A stretch of DNA of 63,462 bases from Actinomycetes bacterium (GTDB taxonomy: Bacteria; Actinomycetota; UBA4738; HRBIN12): NCBI GenBank assembly GCA_025351565.1, contig JANXVR010000177.1:1-63462 (forward strand). Reading direction: 5' to 3'. Below are positions 26,758-38,828 of this stretch, piece by piece. A model generated the notes under the pieces. The model saw only the letters and a list, made by a program, of their open reading frames with translations. It had not been told where the DNA came from and searched no databases. Position 1 is the first letter of the stretch. Each line of letters starts with the position of its first letter. Both the position numbers and the translations under genes were made by a program.

Positions 26758-27864
26758 TCAAGGTTGCAGACGCTCCACGGCGAGCGTGGTTTCCGCCAGC
26801 CGGTCGAGCCGCGGTTCGACGCCGATGCCGGGCCGGGACGGAACGCCCATCGTGCCGTCGGGTGCCATCACGAACGGCTCGGTGAGATCGTCGGTGAAGT
26901 AGCGGGCCGACGCACTGGTGTCTCCGGGGAGGGTGAACCCCACGAGCGACGCAAGCGCCAGGTTCAGCGCCCGGCCGACCCCGGTTTCGAGCATCCCGCC
27001 GCACCAGACGGGGACGCCGGCTTCCCGGGCCACGTCGTGGACCCGCCGCGCCTCCAGAACCCCACCGACCCTGCCCTGCTTGATGTTCACGATCCGGCAG
27101 GCTCCGAGTTCGATAGCGGCGGCGGCGTCCGCGGGTGAGCGGATCGACTCGTCCAGGCAGAGGTCGGTGCCCAGCTGCGCCTGGAGCTTGGCGTGCTGGA
27201 GCATGTCCTCGTAGTGCAGCGGTTGTTCGATCATGAGGAGGTTGAAGTCCTCCAGAGCCTTGAAGATGTCCAGGTCGGCCAGGGTGTAGGCGGCGTTGGC
27301 ATCGACCGACAGGAGGATGTCCGGGTGGGCGGCGCGCACCGCGGCAACGCGCTCCACATCTACGCCCGGCGCGATCTTCAGCTTGATCCGTTGGTAGCCC
27401 TCCGCCAGGTAGCCGTCGACCTGGGCCAGGAGTTCCTCGGTGCTCGGCGTGATCCCCACGGACACCCCGCAGGGAACCCGGTCGCGTTCGGAACCCAGAT
27501 ACGACGCCAGCGAGCGTCCTTCGCTCTTCAGTTCGGCGTCCAGCACGGCGTCCAGCAGCGCGCCCTTAGCCATCGGGTTCCCTCGGACGAACGAGAAGAG
27601 GTCTCCGAGTTGTGCCGCCGCGACGTCGCCCGCGCGGAAGAGCGCGGGCGCCAGGAAGTCTCGGATCAAGATCCAGGCGCCGCCGTTGAACTCACCGCTG
27701 AAGTCGGGCTCGATGTCGGCAACGCACTCCCCCCAGCCTTCGGCGACATCGGTCTCGACTCGGACCAGCACGCACTCCTTTCGGTTGACCTCCCCGAAGC
27801 TCGTCCGGAATGGACGGACCAACGGCACGCCGACCAGCCGGAGTTCGACGGCGCGCACGATCAT
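26758..27864 (-). CDS. menC: Enolase-superfamily N-acyl/N-succinylamino acid racemase or o-succinylbenzoate synthase
   Basis: A 368-residue mandelate-racemase/muconate-type enolase. Catalytic lysines are Lys161 and Lys163 in RIKLKIAPG, metal ligands lie in SVDANAAY, IEQPLHYED and CLDESI, and the second-half lysine is in IVNIKQGRVGG. Members of this family act as MenC, as N-acyl/N-succinylamino acid racemases, or both. ATG 27864 overlaps the stop of the GNAT gene (ATGA) with a GGAGGT site, so they are translated together. That pairing favours the racemase pathway; no other menaquinone genes are nearby. The gene symbol reflects family only. Confidence 0.8.
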   Translation of the reverse strand: MIVRAVELRLVGVPLVRPFRTSFGEVNRKECVLVRVETDVAEGWGECVADIEPDFSGEFNGGAWILIRDFLAPALFRAGDVAAAQLGDLFSFVRGNPMAKGALLDAVLDAELKSEGRSLASYLGSERDRVPCGVSVGITPSTEELLAQVDGYLAEGYQRIKLKIAPGVDVERVAAVRAAHPDILLSVDANAAYTLADLDIFKALEDFNLLMIEQPLHYEDMLQHAKLQAQLGTDLCLDESIRSPADAAAAIELGACRIVNIKQGRVGGVLEARRVHDVAREAGVPVWCGGMLETGVGRALNLALASLVGFTLPGDTSASARYFTDDLTEPFVMAPDGTMGVPSRPGIGVEPRLDRLAETTLAVERLQP

Positions 27865-28691
27865 CGGCGCACCTCCCGACGGCCGAACGCGTACGCCGAT
27901 CGCTCCTTGTCGAACGCCACGGCGATGGCTCCCCGCTCCAAGAGCTGCGCGATCGCATCGGCCACCGCGTCCCGCCAGGCCGCCCCCAGCGAGGGGTCGG
28001 AACCACGGAGCTCGGCGTAGTCGGAAGGGATCTCGACCCAGCCCGCACCGGCGTTGGAAGGGCCGCTGGGTTGCGGCGCAGGGTGTTCCGGATCTCCCGA
28101 CCTGGCCAGCACCACCGGAACATCGGGGTGAGGCGCCTGCGCCGGCCCCGGCTCCAGGTCCAGATCCCACCTCACCACGAACCGGTCCGAGCGCTCCCCC
28201 GCGTTCAACGAGTCACCCATCTCGCCGTAGAAGTTCCGTTCGAATCGGTCCGCGACGGCGCCGAGCTTGCCCATGTTGAACCACGCGTTCCGGGCCACCA
28301 GCGGGTCGAAGGTCCACCGGACCAGGTGGATGTCCTGATCCAGCGCCTGTGCCCGCTGGGCCAGCTTGAGCGCGTACCCGACGCCCTTGTGCCGGCGGTC
28401 GGGAACCGCCGCGAGCATGTGCGAGTGGATATGAAGCCCGTCCTTCGGGTCGATCCCAGCCCACCCCAGGACGTACCCCACGAGCGTTCCATCCACGAAC
28501 GCCCCCCAAGACACGTTGCCCGAATGGCTGAGCGCCTGGATCATCTCGCGGGGCAGGAGCTGGTGGTTCCCCCAGGTGGCGATCATCACCCGGACGATCT
28601 CCCCGGCATCCTCCAACGACACCAGTGGACGCAGCTGGACGCCCGCGGCCTCCCCTGCGCGGAACGCCTGCTGCCAAGCCGGACCCTCCAT
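27861..28691 (-). CDS. GNAT-type N-acyltransferase coupled to racemase
   Basis: A 276-residue protein of the GNAT-like family found beside enolase-type racemases. The acyl-CoA-binding region is AVPDRRHKGVGYALKLAQRAQAL, here described by its key residues R-x-x-G-V-G-Y-A-L, and VRWTFDPLVARNAWFNMGKLG follows. In Geobacillus kaustophilus a GNAT N-succinyltransferase works with an N-succinylamino acid racemase and a hydrolase to convert D- to L-amino acids; the 4-base overlap here suggests the same partnership. The hydrolase is not in the window. No strong ribosome binding site is seen for the chosen start. Confidence 0.75.
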   Translation of the reverse strand: MEGPAWQQAFRAGEAAGVQLRPLVSLEDAGEIVRVMIATWGNHQLLPREMIQALSHSGNVSWGAFVDGTLVGYVLGWAGIDPKDGLHIHSHMLAAVPDRRHKGVGYALKLAQRAQALDQDIHLVRWTFDPLVARNAWFNMGKLGAVADRFERNFYGEMGDSLNAGERSDRFVVRWDLDLEPGPAQAPHPDVPVVLARSGDPEHPAPQPSGPSNAGAGWVEIPSDYAELRGSDPSLGAAWRDAVADAIAQLLERGAIAVAFDKERSAYAFGRREVRR

Positions 28692-28739
28692 GGCGCGGGA
28701 GTCTAGCTTCGGCGGCGCTCCTGTGGAACCGGAGGGCTG

Positions 28740-28916
28740 CTAGCCGCCCGCGGGCGGGGGCAGTTCCTGCCACTCGACGTCGTCGAGGTCATCCCCGCGG
28801 CGGCGCTTCAGCACCTTCACGACCGCGGTGACGGCGGCTCCGATGAAGGCGAGCTTCAAGAGCTTCCGGAAGAACCCGCCCTTCTTCTTCTCCGTGGCTC
28901 CTACTTCGTCCGCCAT
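28740..28916 (-). CDS. Small basic single-helix protein
   Basis: A 58-residue protein: MADEVGATEKKKGGFFRKL, a hydrophobic segment (about residues 19-32), a basic stretch VLKRRRGDD and an acidic/proline C-terminus. The start at 28916 has AGGAGG 7 bases upstream. Similar small proteins with a KKGGFFRKLLK membrane-associating start occur near tRNA genes in actinobacteria, but no function is known. Confidence 0.65.
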   Translation of the reverse strand: MADEVGATEKKKGGFFRKLLKLAFIGAAVTAVVKVLKRRRGDDLDDVEWQELPPPAGG

Positions 28917-28940
28917 GGCGATTCCTCCTGTCGTTGGGAG

Positions 28941-29015
28941 TGGGTCTGGATGGACTTGAACCATCGACCTCTTCCTTATCAGGGAAGCGCTCTAACCGAG
29001 CTGAGCTACAGACCC
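28941..29015 (-). tRNA. tRNA-Ile (anticodon GAT)
   Basis: The minus strand reads GGGTCTGTAGCTCAGCTCGG at the 5' end and closes with CAGACCC, giving a perfect seven-pair acceptor stem. The anticodon stem CTTCC/GGAAG encloses CTGATAA with GAT. Length is 75 nt, no encoded CCA. It follows the DUF3566 gene, as ileT follows Rv0007 in Mycobacterium tuberculosis. Confidence 0.95.
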
Positions 29016-29067
29016 GTGCTTGGGACCGAAGCCCTGGCTGCAGCGTAGCCACGCTGCGGAAAGGCTG

Positions 29068-29571
29068 TCAAACGTCACGGTGGTGTTTGGACTCGGCCAG
29101 CGTCAGCTCGAGCCCCCCGACCACGTCGCTGACCAGGTTATAGGCGAGGGCCACCAGGCAGTTGATGATCGACCAGATTACGACCGCCACCACCCCCCCG
29201 ATGAACAGCCACGTGAAGACATGTTTCCCGTTGATGGTGGGCTGCGCGTTGCTCGCCTGCCAGAGCCCGATCCCTGCCATGAGCTTGGTCAGCGAGGTGA
29301 TGGCGCCGGTGGTGCCAAGGATCGCATAGACGATGAGCAGGGCGCCCCACCAGATGAGCATGACCACGAAGTAGAAGATCAGCGAGAGCTTGAACACCGA
29401 CCACGGGCCCACCTTGCGAACCACTACCCGAGTCCGTTTGGGCGAGCGTTTGGGGGTGCGTTCGGCGGAGATAACGGTCCCGGCCTGGCCTTGCACGGGA
29501 CCCTCGATCGCCGGGGCGACGGGGTCGGTCGCGCCGGGATCGGGCAACGTGGGATCGGTGGTCTGAGCCAT
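29068..29571 (-). CDS. DUF3566 transmembrane protein
   Basis: A 167-residue protein with a disordered acidic/proline N-terminus, a basic stretch (RTPKRSPKRTRVVVRKVG), and two strong membrane segments (about residues 60-83 and 113-140) of the DUF3566 family. In actinobacteria this gene normally lies just downstream of gyrA; here the MFS, DUF3072 and small membrane genes lie between them. ATG 29571 is the first credible start but lacks a good ribosome binding site. DUF3566 proteins have been linked to cell-envelope or division processes in mycobacteria; no role can be shown here. Confidence 0.8.
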   Translation of the reverse strand: MAQTTDPTLPDPGATDPVAPAIEGPVQGQAGTVISAERTPKRSPKRTRVVVRKVGPWSVFKLSLIFYFVVMLIWWGALLIVYAILGTTGAITSLTKLMAGIGLWQASNAQPTINGKHVFTWLFIGGVVAVVIWSIINCLVALAYNLVSDVVGGLELTLAESKHHRDV

Positions 29572-29630
29572 GAGTGTCGATAAGGGTACGCCTTCGCCGG
29601 GCGGGACACCCGCAACAGCGTCGCCCGGTT

Positions 29631-29897
29631 TCAGGTCCTGAAAGGCCCCGATCCACCGAACAACGCCCGGTTGTGGGCGAGGGACGCCAGCGCCAGGACC
29701 GCCGGAGCTACGACCCAAGAGGCGACCGGCACGTCACGATGAAGGAGCAGGAGTCCCCCCACGCCGATAGCTGCGCCGCCGAGGGCAGCCAGGCTGTCCG
29801 TAAGGAGGGCCCCGGCCCGCGAGCGCAGAACGAACGCATCGACCGCAAGCACCAAGGCAGCCGCGGCGATGATCGCGATCCCGGTCCCTATCCGCAC
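29631..29897 (-). CDS. Small hydrophobic membrane protein, unknown
   Basis: An 88-residue protein, starting at GTG 29897, with about three hydrophobic stretches (residues 5-22, 30-52, 56-74) and no recognised domain. It is divergent from the MFS gene with only 23 bp between the starts, and lies 59 bp upstream of the DUF3566 gene on the same strand. Codon-position GC and membrane composition are plausible, but the gene could be spurious. Confidence 0.5.
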   Translation of the reverse strand: MRIGTGIAIIAAAALVLAVDAFVLRSRAGALLTDSLAALGGAAIGVGGLLLLHRDVPVASWVVAPAVLALASLAHNRALFGGSGPFRT

Positions 29898-29920
29898 GCG
29901 CTCGATTATCGTCCCTGGCG

Positions 29921-31108
29921 GTGAACATCGAACGCGATCTCAAGCGGATCCTGTGGATCCAGGCCCTTCGGGCGTTCGCCTACGGGTTCGGCGTGGTGGT
30001 GCTGGGCGCGGCGCTGGTCCGCGACGGGTTCTCTGCGGAGAAGGTCACCTTCATCCTCACGGCGATCCTGGTCGGGATGGGCCTCGCATCCATCCTGGTC
30101 GGTTTCATCGGCGAACGGGTCGGGCGGCGGCGTCTCTACTTCATCCTGCTGGTGTTGATGGGGATCGTCGGCGCGATCTTCGCGATCAGCGGGAACGTGT
30201 GGGTGCTGGCGGCGGTTTCCCTCACCGGGACGATGTCCACGGACGCCAATGAATCCGGGCCCATCACGTCGCTGGAACAGGCGATGATCGGCCAGGCGCC
30301 GGGGGAGGCGAGGATCCGGGTGTTCGGGCGCTACAACGCGGTTGCCTACCTGGCCGGGGCGCTGGGGGCGCTTGCCGCGGGTGGGCCGAAGTTCCTCCAC
30401 GACCATTGGGGCGGGGCGCCGTCGAGCCAGCGGTGGCTGCTCCTCATCCCGCTCGCCGCCGCCCTCTCCGCGACCCTCGCGCTCCGCCTGTCCCCTGAAG
30501 TCGAATCGGATGGTGCCCCGGGCGTGAAGAAGTCGCTCGTGCGGTCGCGTTCCACCGTTCGGAAGTTGTCGCTCCTCTTCGCCACGGATGCGTTCGCCGG
30601 TGGGTTCGTGGTGTCGACGTTCATCGTCTACTGGTTCGGGGTGCGGTTCGGGGCCAGCGGATCGCAGATGAGCGTGGTGTTCTTCGCCGGCGGATTACTG
30701 CAGGCAGGGTCGTCCATCGTGGCTGCACGCGTCGGCGAGCGCTTCGGCTTGTTGAACACGATGGTCTTCTCCCATTTTCCGTCGAACCTTCTTCTGATGG
30801 CCATCCCGTTGATGCCGTCGCTGACCCCCGCGCTCGTCTTCCTGATCGCCAGGTTCGCGCTCAGTCAGATGGACGTCCCCGCCCGCCAGGCCTACATCGC
30901 CGCCATGGTCGACCCTGAGGAACGGACCGCGGCCGCCGCCTTCACGAACACCTCGCGCTACGTGGCACGCCCGTTCGGCCAGATCCTGGCGGGCGTGCTC
31001 ATGAGCAACGTGGCGACCGGGGCCCCGTTCGTGGCGGCGGGGACCATCAAGTGCGCCTACGACGTCGTTCTCTATCGGGTGTTCAGGCGCGTCCCGCTGC
31101 CCGACTAG
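29921..31108 (+). CDS. Major facilitator superfamily transporter
   Basis: A 395-residue, 12-helix MFS permease. The loop between helices 2 and 3 contains GERVGRRRLYF, a variant of the GxxxDRxGRR signature, and an equivalent sequence ARVGERFGLLNT occurs in the second half. Substrate is not predictable. The GTG start at 29921 has no ribosome binding site; a TATCGT hexamer lies 8 bases before it, so leaderless translation is possible. The only rightward gene, with its DUF3072 neighbour, inside an otherwise leftward region. Confidence 0.85.
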   Translation: MNIERDLKRILWIQALRAFAYGFGVVVLGAALVRDGFSAEKVTFILTAILVGMGLASILVGFIGERVGRRRLYFILLVLMGIVGAIFAISGNVWVLAAVSLTGTMSTDANESGPITSLEQAMIGQAPGEARIRVFGRYNAVAYLAGALGALAAGGPKFLHDHWGGAPSSQRWLLLIPLAAALSATLALRLSPEVESDGAPGVKKSLVRSRSTVRKLSLLFATDAFAGGFVVSTFIVYWFGVRFGASGSQMSVVFFAGGLLQAGSSIVAARVGERFGLLNTMVFSHFPSNLLLMAIPLMPSLTPALVFLIARFALSQMDVPARQAYIAAMVDPEERTAAAAFTNTSRYVARPFGQILAGVLMSNVATGAPFVAAGTIKCAYDVVLYRVFRRVPLPD

Positions 31109-31168
31109 GACCAAAGATCCTCCCGTCTCGACTTCAGGTTCCCCCTCCACCGCGCCGAAACGAAAGGT

Positions 31169-31558
31169 ATGGAACGGTGCACGCATGGCCTGGACACCAC
31201 GTGGTGCTACCTGTGCCGCGTGGATGAGAGCGGTGCCCCGCACGCCGCATGGGGGCTCGAGGACCCGCCGGAGGGGTGGGAGTTCCGCGAAGAGCCCATG
31301 GGGGAAGCTCAGGCCAAGTACCTGCGATTCCTCTGCGAGGAGTTCGGTTACTCATTCGAACCGGATCTGGCGGCCGGCGAGGCGGACGTCTTGATCGAGA
31401 GCTTCCTGGACGAGCCGATGACCGAGCGCCAGGCCCATACGCTCGAACTGCTGGCGCGAGAGGCGGGCCAGGACGTTCCGGCCGCGCTCACCTACGCCGA
31501 GGCACGCCAGCGCATCCGCGTGTTGGTGACACGCCGGGCGCTCCGCTTCAGCGCGTAG
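31169..31558 (+). CDS. Cysteine-motif plus duplicated DUF3072-like protein
   Basis: A 129-residue soluble protein. The N-terminus has CTHGLDTTWCYLC, a compact Cys/His arrangement that could bind zinc. Two repeats follow (about 43-80 and 84-121), each starting PMGEAQAKYLRFL or PMTERQAHTLELL and ending with a conserved Asp/Glu-Ala helix, resembling DUF3072. A known DUF3072 unit is a short helical domain of unknown function. AAAGG lies immediately before the ATG. It converges on gyrA with 4 bp between the stops. Confidence 0.65.
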   Translation: MERCTHGLDTTWCYLCRVDESGAPHAAWGLEDPPEGWEFREEPMGEAQAKYLRFLCEEFGYSFEPDLAAGEADVLIESFLDEPMTERQAHTLELLAREAGQDVPAALTYAEARQRIRVLVTRRALRFSA

Positions 31559-31562
31559 CCCG

Positions 31563-34500
31563 CTAGCTCTCCTCGTCCATCTGGGTGATGACGGGGGCCA
31601 GGGCAACCACTTCGGCCCCTTCCTCCACGCGCATGGTACGCACGCCCTGGCTGGCACGCCCGACCCTGCGGATGTCGCCCGATGTCACACGGATGACGAT
31701 CCCCGACGAAGAGATGACGAACATGTCCTCGTCCTTCGTCCCGACGTAGGCGCCCGCGAGCAGGCCAGTCTTCTTCGTGAGCTGGTGACCGATGACACCC
31801 TTGCCGCCTCGCCCCTTCGTCGGATAGTCGGCGAGCTTCGAGCGCTTGCCGTAGCCCTGCTGGCTCACGCTGATGAGTTCCTCGCCCTCCGAGGTGAGTC
31901 CGACCGCCAGGACCACATCGTCCTCGGTCAAGCGCATCCCGATCACGCCGGACGTGCCCCGGCCCATCGGCCGGACCGCCGCCTCCTTGAATCGGATGGC
32001 CTGGCCCTTGCGGCTGACCAGCATGACCTCGTCCTTGCCGGCGGTCAGACGGACATCGATGAGTTCGTCGCCCTCTTTGATGTTGATGGCGATGAGACCG
32101 CTGCGCGGTGAGTCGTATTCGGGCAATGCCGTCTTCTTCACGATGCCGTTCTTCGTGGCGAACAGGAGGTGCCTACCCGACTCGTACTCCTTGAGGTCGA
32201 TGACGGCGCTGATGCGTTCGTCCCCGTCCAGCGCGACGCCGGGCAGGTTCGCGGCGTAGAGGCCGCGCGCGGTTTTACCGAACTCGGGGATCCCGTGCGC
32301 CTTGACTCGATAGACCTTGCCCTTAGTGGTGAAGAAGAGCATCCAGTGGTGGGTGGTGGTGGTGAAGACGTGCTTGACCACGTCCTCTTCCTTGAGGTTC
32401 TGCCCGCGCACCCCGCGCCCACCGCGGCCCTGACGACGAAAGGCGTCGATGGGAAGGCGCTTCACGTACCCCGTGCGGGAGACCGTGATGATCACGTCCT
32501 CCTCGTTGATGAGGTCCTCGATGTCGAAGTCGCCCTCGTCGGCCCGGATCTGTGTTCGGCGACCGTTCGCGTGCTTCTTGCGAACCTCCGCCAGCTCGTC
32601 CTTGATGACCGCGCGGAGCTTTACCGGGTCGTTCAAGAGCGAGTTGAAGTACGTGATCTTCTCCAGCAGTTCGGCGTGCTCCTTGTCCAGCTCGGCGCGC
32701 GCCAACTTCGTCAGGCGGCGAAGCGGCATGTCCAGGATATGGTTCGCCTGGATCTCCGAGAGCTTGAACTTCTTCATCAGGCCGGCGCGCGCGGTCTCGG
32801 CGTCGGCGGAAGCGCGGATGAGCTTGATGACCTCGTCCAGGTGATCGAGCGCGATGAGCAGACCCAGAACGATGTGGTCGCGTTCCTCGGCTCGGCGCAG
32901 GTCATAGCGGGACCGCCGCGTGACCACATCCACCTGATGGTCGACGTAGTAGCCGATCATCTCCGCCAGGTTCAGCGTGCGGGGCACGCCGTCGACCAGC
33001 GCGAGCATGATGACGCCGAAGGAGTCCTGGAGCTGGGTCTGCTTGTACAGCTGATTCAGCACGACCTGCGCGTTGGCGCCCTTCTTGCAGTCGATGACCA
33101 GTCGCATGCCGTGGCGGTTGGATTCGTCCTTGAGATCGGCGATGTCCTTGACCTTGCCGGTCTTCACCAACTCGGCGATCTTCTCGGCCAAACGCGCCTT
33201 GTTCACCTGGTACGGCAGTTCGGTGACGACGATCTTGGAACGCCCGCCGATGCCTTCCTCGATCTGGCTGACCGCACGAACCTTGATGGAACCACGCCCC
33301 GTCTCGTAGGCATCGCGGATGCCCTGGCGCCCCATCACCGTTGCCCCCGTCGGGAAGTCCGGGCCCTTCACGAACTTCATGAGCTCTGCGGAGGTGGCCT
33401 CGGGGTTCTCAAGATAGTGGGTGACGGCGTCGCAGACCTCGCCCAGGTTGTGCGGTGGGATGTTCGTCGCCATGCCGACGGCGATACCGCCGGCCCCGTT
33501 GACCAGCAGGTTCGGGAACCGCGATGGCAGCACCGTCGGTTGGATCTCGTACCCATCGAAGTTCGGGACGAAGTCGACCGTCTCCGATTCGATGTCGCGG
33601 AGCAGCTCCATAGCCATCGGCGAGAGCCGCGCCTCGGTGTTGTGGCTTATGAAGCCGTTCGTGACGAAGGCGTGGTCGTCGGAGTCGACCCGAACGGAAT
33701 ACACAGGGGCGACTCCTGCCTCCTGCACCGAGGTGACTTCCGAGTAGTAGTAGTCACCGTTGACCAGCGGTTCGACCACGGCGAGGACTTCGGCATTCGT
33801 GATGTGCTCCAAGATCTCGAACCGGTCGCGCTCCCAGCGCTCGATGCGATCGACGTTGTGCCGACGAAGCCAATCCCGATCCGTGTAGCTCTCCGCACCT
33901 TCCGCTCGGATGTACTCCGCGATGAACGGCACATGATCGGAACTCATCGCCGTACTCGCCTCGGGAACCTGGCTCAACTGGTGCCATAGGCGCTCTTGCT
34001 TGACTCCCCAGAACCCGACCCGCGCGGCGAACAGCCTTGCGTCCCTGCGGTTTGTGACAACAACTTTCCATTCGCCGGTTGGGTGCGACGCGAGGCGCGA
34101 GATCACGCCGAACTCAAGGAGCAGCGATTGGACACCGCGTGCCAAGGCCACGCTTCTGGTCGAATACGAGATCTGGATGGAACCACGGGTCGCGAGCACC
34201 GAAGAGCCGTCGCCCTCGAACAGCGCCTGCAAGAAGGTGCGTTTGAAGGCGGCGGAGCCGCCCCACACGAAGCTCGGAACCGTCTTCTGCGCACTCCGCG
34301 CGCCGACCATTTCCACAAGAGGACTGCGCCGTAACGCCTCTAAGTTGTGCACATCGAGTTCGTGCAGAAGGCTTCCGGACTTGATCACGCGCTGGTAGAC
34401 GTAGTACCGGCCGCCGACGACTGCGGCGTAGGCAGACGCGACCCGGCGGAAATAGCGCTCGTCGACGTTGTTGAATCCCGCCCTCGTCTGCGAGATGAAC

Positions 34501-35276
34501 CCTTCGGCTACCCAAGCGCCGGCCAACACGGCAAGGTCCTCGTCTGCTCGCGTATCGGCGCCCTGGTCCTCGATCTCCCGGCGCAGGAGCGCAACGCGAT
34601 CACCGGCACGGAGCTCTTCCAAGAGGCGCCACTGCAACATCGGAACCCCGGAGATCGCGGTGAGCGCGAGTACGGGGTGATTCGGCGTTCCTTGCAAGAC
34701 GTAGCCCTCACGTGTGCTGACCCGCAGGGTCTGGTGCTCACCGGAGTGGAAGAACATCGAAGCCGCGACCGGCTCGCCGAGTCGGTTCGCGAGCTTCAGT
34801 TCTATCGGGGTTTCGGAGCTGGGCTGAGCTCCCGGCACCAACTCCGCGATCGGGGTTGACGTGCCGTCTGCGGATCGCACCAGAGTGTCGCCCGTCACGC
34901 AGTATCTGTATGCGGCGGCCGGGTCGCCGTCGACGGAGCCGAAGTTGCCGTGACCATCGACGAGGGGATGGCGCAGCGACCAGTCCTGCGCCATGCGGAC
35001 CAATGCGTCGTAGACCGACTGATCGCCGTGCGGGTGGTACTTGCGGAGGACGTCACCGATGACGGCCGCGGACTTGCGATGCGGCTTGTCCGGCCGGAAC
35101 CCGGACTCCGTCATCGACCACAGGATGCGCCGATGGACCGGCTTCAGACCATCGCGCACATCGGGCAGCGCCCGCGAGACGATGACCGACATCGCGTAGT
35201 CCAGGAAGGACCGTTGGATCTCTTCTTCCAGTTGAACCGGCTCAACGTTGCCGGCGAACAGCCCTTCCTGCGACAC
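31563..35276 (-). CDS. gyrA: DNA gyrase subunit A, intein-containing precursor
   Basis: A 1237-residue precursor; after removal of the 421-residue intein the mature GyrA is 816 residues, normal for the family. Residues 1-125 carry the winged-helix breakage-reunion domain up to the catalytic Tyr125 in AAAYRY; the extein resumes with TEARLSPMA. The C-terminal pinwheel domain shows a GyrA-box variant, QGRGGRG. The subunit breaks and rejoins DNA in the gyrase A2B2 complex that introduces negative supercoils. GTG 35276 has AAGGAG 8 bases upstream and lies 12 bp after gyrB. Splicing is required for activity, as the catalytic tyrosine is directly followed by the intein. Confidence 0.98.
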   Translation of the reverse strand: MSQEGLFAGNVEPVQLEEEIQRSFLDYAMSVIVSRALPDVRDGLKPVHRRILWSMTESGFRPDKPHRKSAAVIGDVLRKYHPHGDQSVYDALVRMAQDWSLRHPLVDGHGNFGSVDGDPAAAYRYCVTGDTLVRSADGTSTPIAELVPGAQPSSETPIELKLANRLGEPVAASMFFHSGEHQTLRVSTREGYVLQGTPNHPVLALTAISGVPMLQWRLLEELRAGDRVALLRREIEDQGADTRADEDLAVLAGAWVAEGFISQTRAGFNNVDERYFRRVASAYAAVVGGRYYVYQRVIKSGSLLHELDVHNLEALRRSPLVEMVGARSAQKTVPSFVWGGSAAFKRTFLQALFEGDGSSVLATRGSIQISYSTRSVALARGVQSLLLEFGVISRLASHPTGEWKVVVTNRRDARLFAARVGFWGVKQERLWHQLSQVPEASTAMSSDHVPFIAEYIRAEGAESYTDRDWLRRHNVDRIERWERDRFEILEHITNAEVLAVVEPLVNGDYYYSEVTSVQEAGVAPVYSVRVDSDDHAFVTNGFISHNTEARLSPMAMELLRDIESETVDFVPNFDGYEIQPTVLPSRFPNLLVNGAGGIAVGMATNIPPHNLGEVCDAVTHYLENPEATSAELMKFVKGPDFPTGATVMGRQGIRDAYETGRGSIKVRAVSQIEEGIGGRSKIVVTELPYQVNKARLAEKIAELVKTGKVKDIADLKDESNRHGMRLVIDCKKGANAQVVLNQLYKQTQLQDSFGVIMLALVDGVPRTLNLAEMIGYYVDHQVDVVTRRSRYDLRRAEERDHIVLGLLIALDHLDEVIKLIRASADAETARAGLMKKFKLSEIQANHILDMPLRRLTKLARAELDKEHAELLEKITYFNSLLNDPVKLRAVIKDELAEVRKKHANGRRTQIRADEGDFDIEDLINEEDVIITVSRTGYVKRLPIDAFRRQGRGGRGVRGQNLKEEDVVKHVFTTTTHHWMLFFTTKGKVYRVKAHGIPEFGKTARGLYAANLPGVALDGDERISAVIDLKEYESGRHLLFATKNGIVKKTALPEYDSPRSGLIAINIKEGDELIDVRLTAGKDEVMLVSRKGQAIRFKEAAVRPMGRGTSGVIGMRLTEDDVVLAVGLTSEGEELISVSQQGYGKRSKLADYPTKGRGGKGVIGHQLTKKTGLLAGAYVGTKDEDMFVISSSGIVIRVTSGDIRRVGRASQGVRTMRVEEGAEVVALAPVITQMDEES
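33639..34901 (-). mobile_element. GyrA intein with LAGLIDADG-type homing endonuclease
   Basis: Residues 126-546 of the precursor (421 residues). It begins CVTGDTLV (nucleophile Cys1), has block B GTPNHPVL, block [18 protein letters not shown], and ends FISHN before extein Thr. Two endonuclease-like motifs, LAGAWVAEG (about intein residue 126) and ALFEGDGSS (about 226), lie between the splicing blocks, so this is a large intein, not a mini-intein. Splicing blocks closely resemble mycobacterial GyrA inteins, which sit at the same site. All residues needed for splicing appear present. Confidence 0.95.
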
Positions 35277-35288
35277 CCGATCAGCTCC

Positions 35289-37697
<2,409 letters not shown>

Positions 37698-37698
<1 letters not shown>

Positions 37699-38801
37699 CA
37701 GAGCGCCCCCCGTGGCGTCACGGAGCCTCCCCTGATGTCCCAGATCGCATGTGCGCCGGACGGCACCTCGGCGCTGTCGGCCACGGTGATGAGCACCTGG
37801 CCGCTGCGCGCCGCCAGCCGTTCGCCGATGTGGTCCCGGCGCACCGGGTCGAGCGCGCTGAACGGATCGTCGACCAGGAGCAGTGGTGGTTCGCCGATCT
37901 CCGCGGCAACAGCGCCCGCCAGGCCCAGGCGCAAGCAGAGCGCGGCCGCCCATGTCTCTCCGTAGGACCCGAATGCCCGCGCTCCCATGTCGCGCACGGC
38001 CAGGTCCAGATCGTCGCGGTGGGGTCCGACCAGGGACGTACGGCGTTGGAGCTCATCGTTCCGCCGTTCGGCGATGCGCGCGCGGAAGGCGTCCTCCACC
38101 CCCTCGGGCTCGGGGGCGGTGACGTTGGCCGTGTACATAGTGAGCAGGTCATAGCCCGCGAGTGCCTTGAACTCCTCGGACGCGAACGGGGAAAGCCGTT
38201 GCATGGCTTCGGTTCTGGCGCAGATCAGGGCAGCGCCCGCAGTGACCAGGGCCTCGTCCCACACGTCGATCCCCGGTGGGACCCCAGGCCCGTCCCATTC
38301 CTTGAACAGGCGATTGCGCTGGCGGAGCGCGCGGTCGTACGCGGTGAGGAGCGCCTCCTTCAGTGGCCAGAGCGTCGTGAGCGCCTCGTCCATGAACGTC
38401 CGGCGCTTGCCCGGCTCACCGATGACGATCGGCAGGTCGAACGGCCCGAAGAGCACGGCTCGGACCTGGCGGCGAAGGTCCCGCTTGCGTCGGATCGGCG
38501 AGCGGTTCACCTGGACGCGGGCCGCACCCTGCATGGGGATCTCCACCTCCACGAGGGCCTTCCCCTCCCGCGTGTCGAACTCACCGCGAACATAGGCCGC
38601 CTGCGCACCCTCACGCACCAGCGGGGCATTCGTGCTGACGCGCGGACTCGCGAGCGCATAGAGGAAGTGGATGCCCTCCAGAAGGTTCGTCTTGCCCTCT
38701 CCGTTGGGGCCAACCGCGACCAAGAGGCCGTCGGGAACGGGGTCGATCCGCGTCAGTACGTGATTACGGAAGTCGCGGAGTTCGACCCAGAGGAGGCGCA
38801 T
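37698..38801 (-). CDS. recF: DNA repair/recombination ATPase RecF
   Basis: A 367-residue SMC-like ATPase that loads RecA at gaps with RecO and RecR. Walker A is VGPNGEGKTNLLEG near residue 30; Walker B is LLLVDDPFSALDP. The ABC signature, usually SxGQ, reads GSYGETWAAALCLRLG here, so one conserved Gln is Glu. The start MRLLWVELRDFRNH is the family's usual one. It lies 27 bp downstream of dnaN and is coupled to the DUF721 gene. Confidence 0.95.
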
Positions 38802-38828
38802 CCCGGGGAAACCTTGCGCCGCAGCCGG

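Noticed and set aside
32169-33989. A ~600-codon plus-strand frame opposite gyrA
   Set aside because: It mirrors the reverse complement of GyrA codons, spans the extein-intein boundary and shows no domain.
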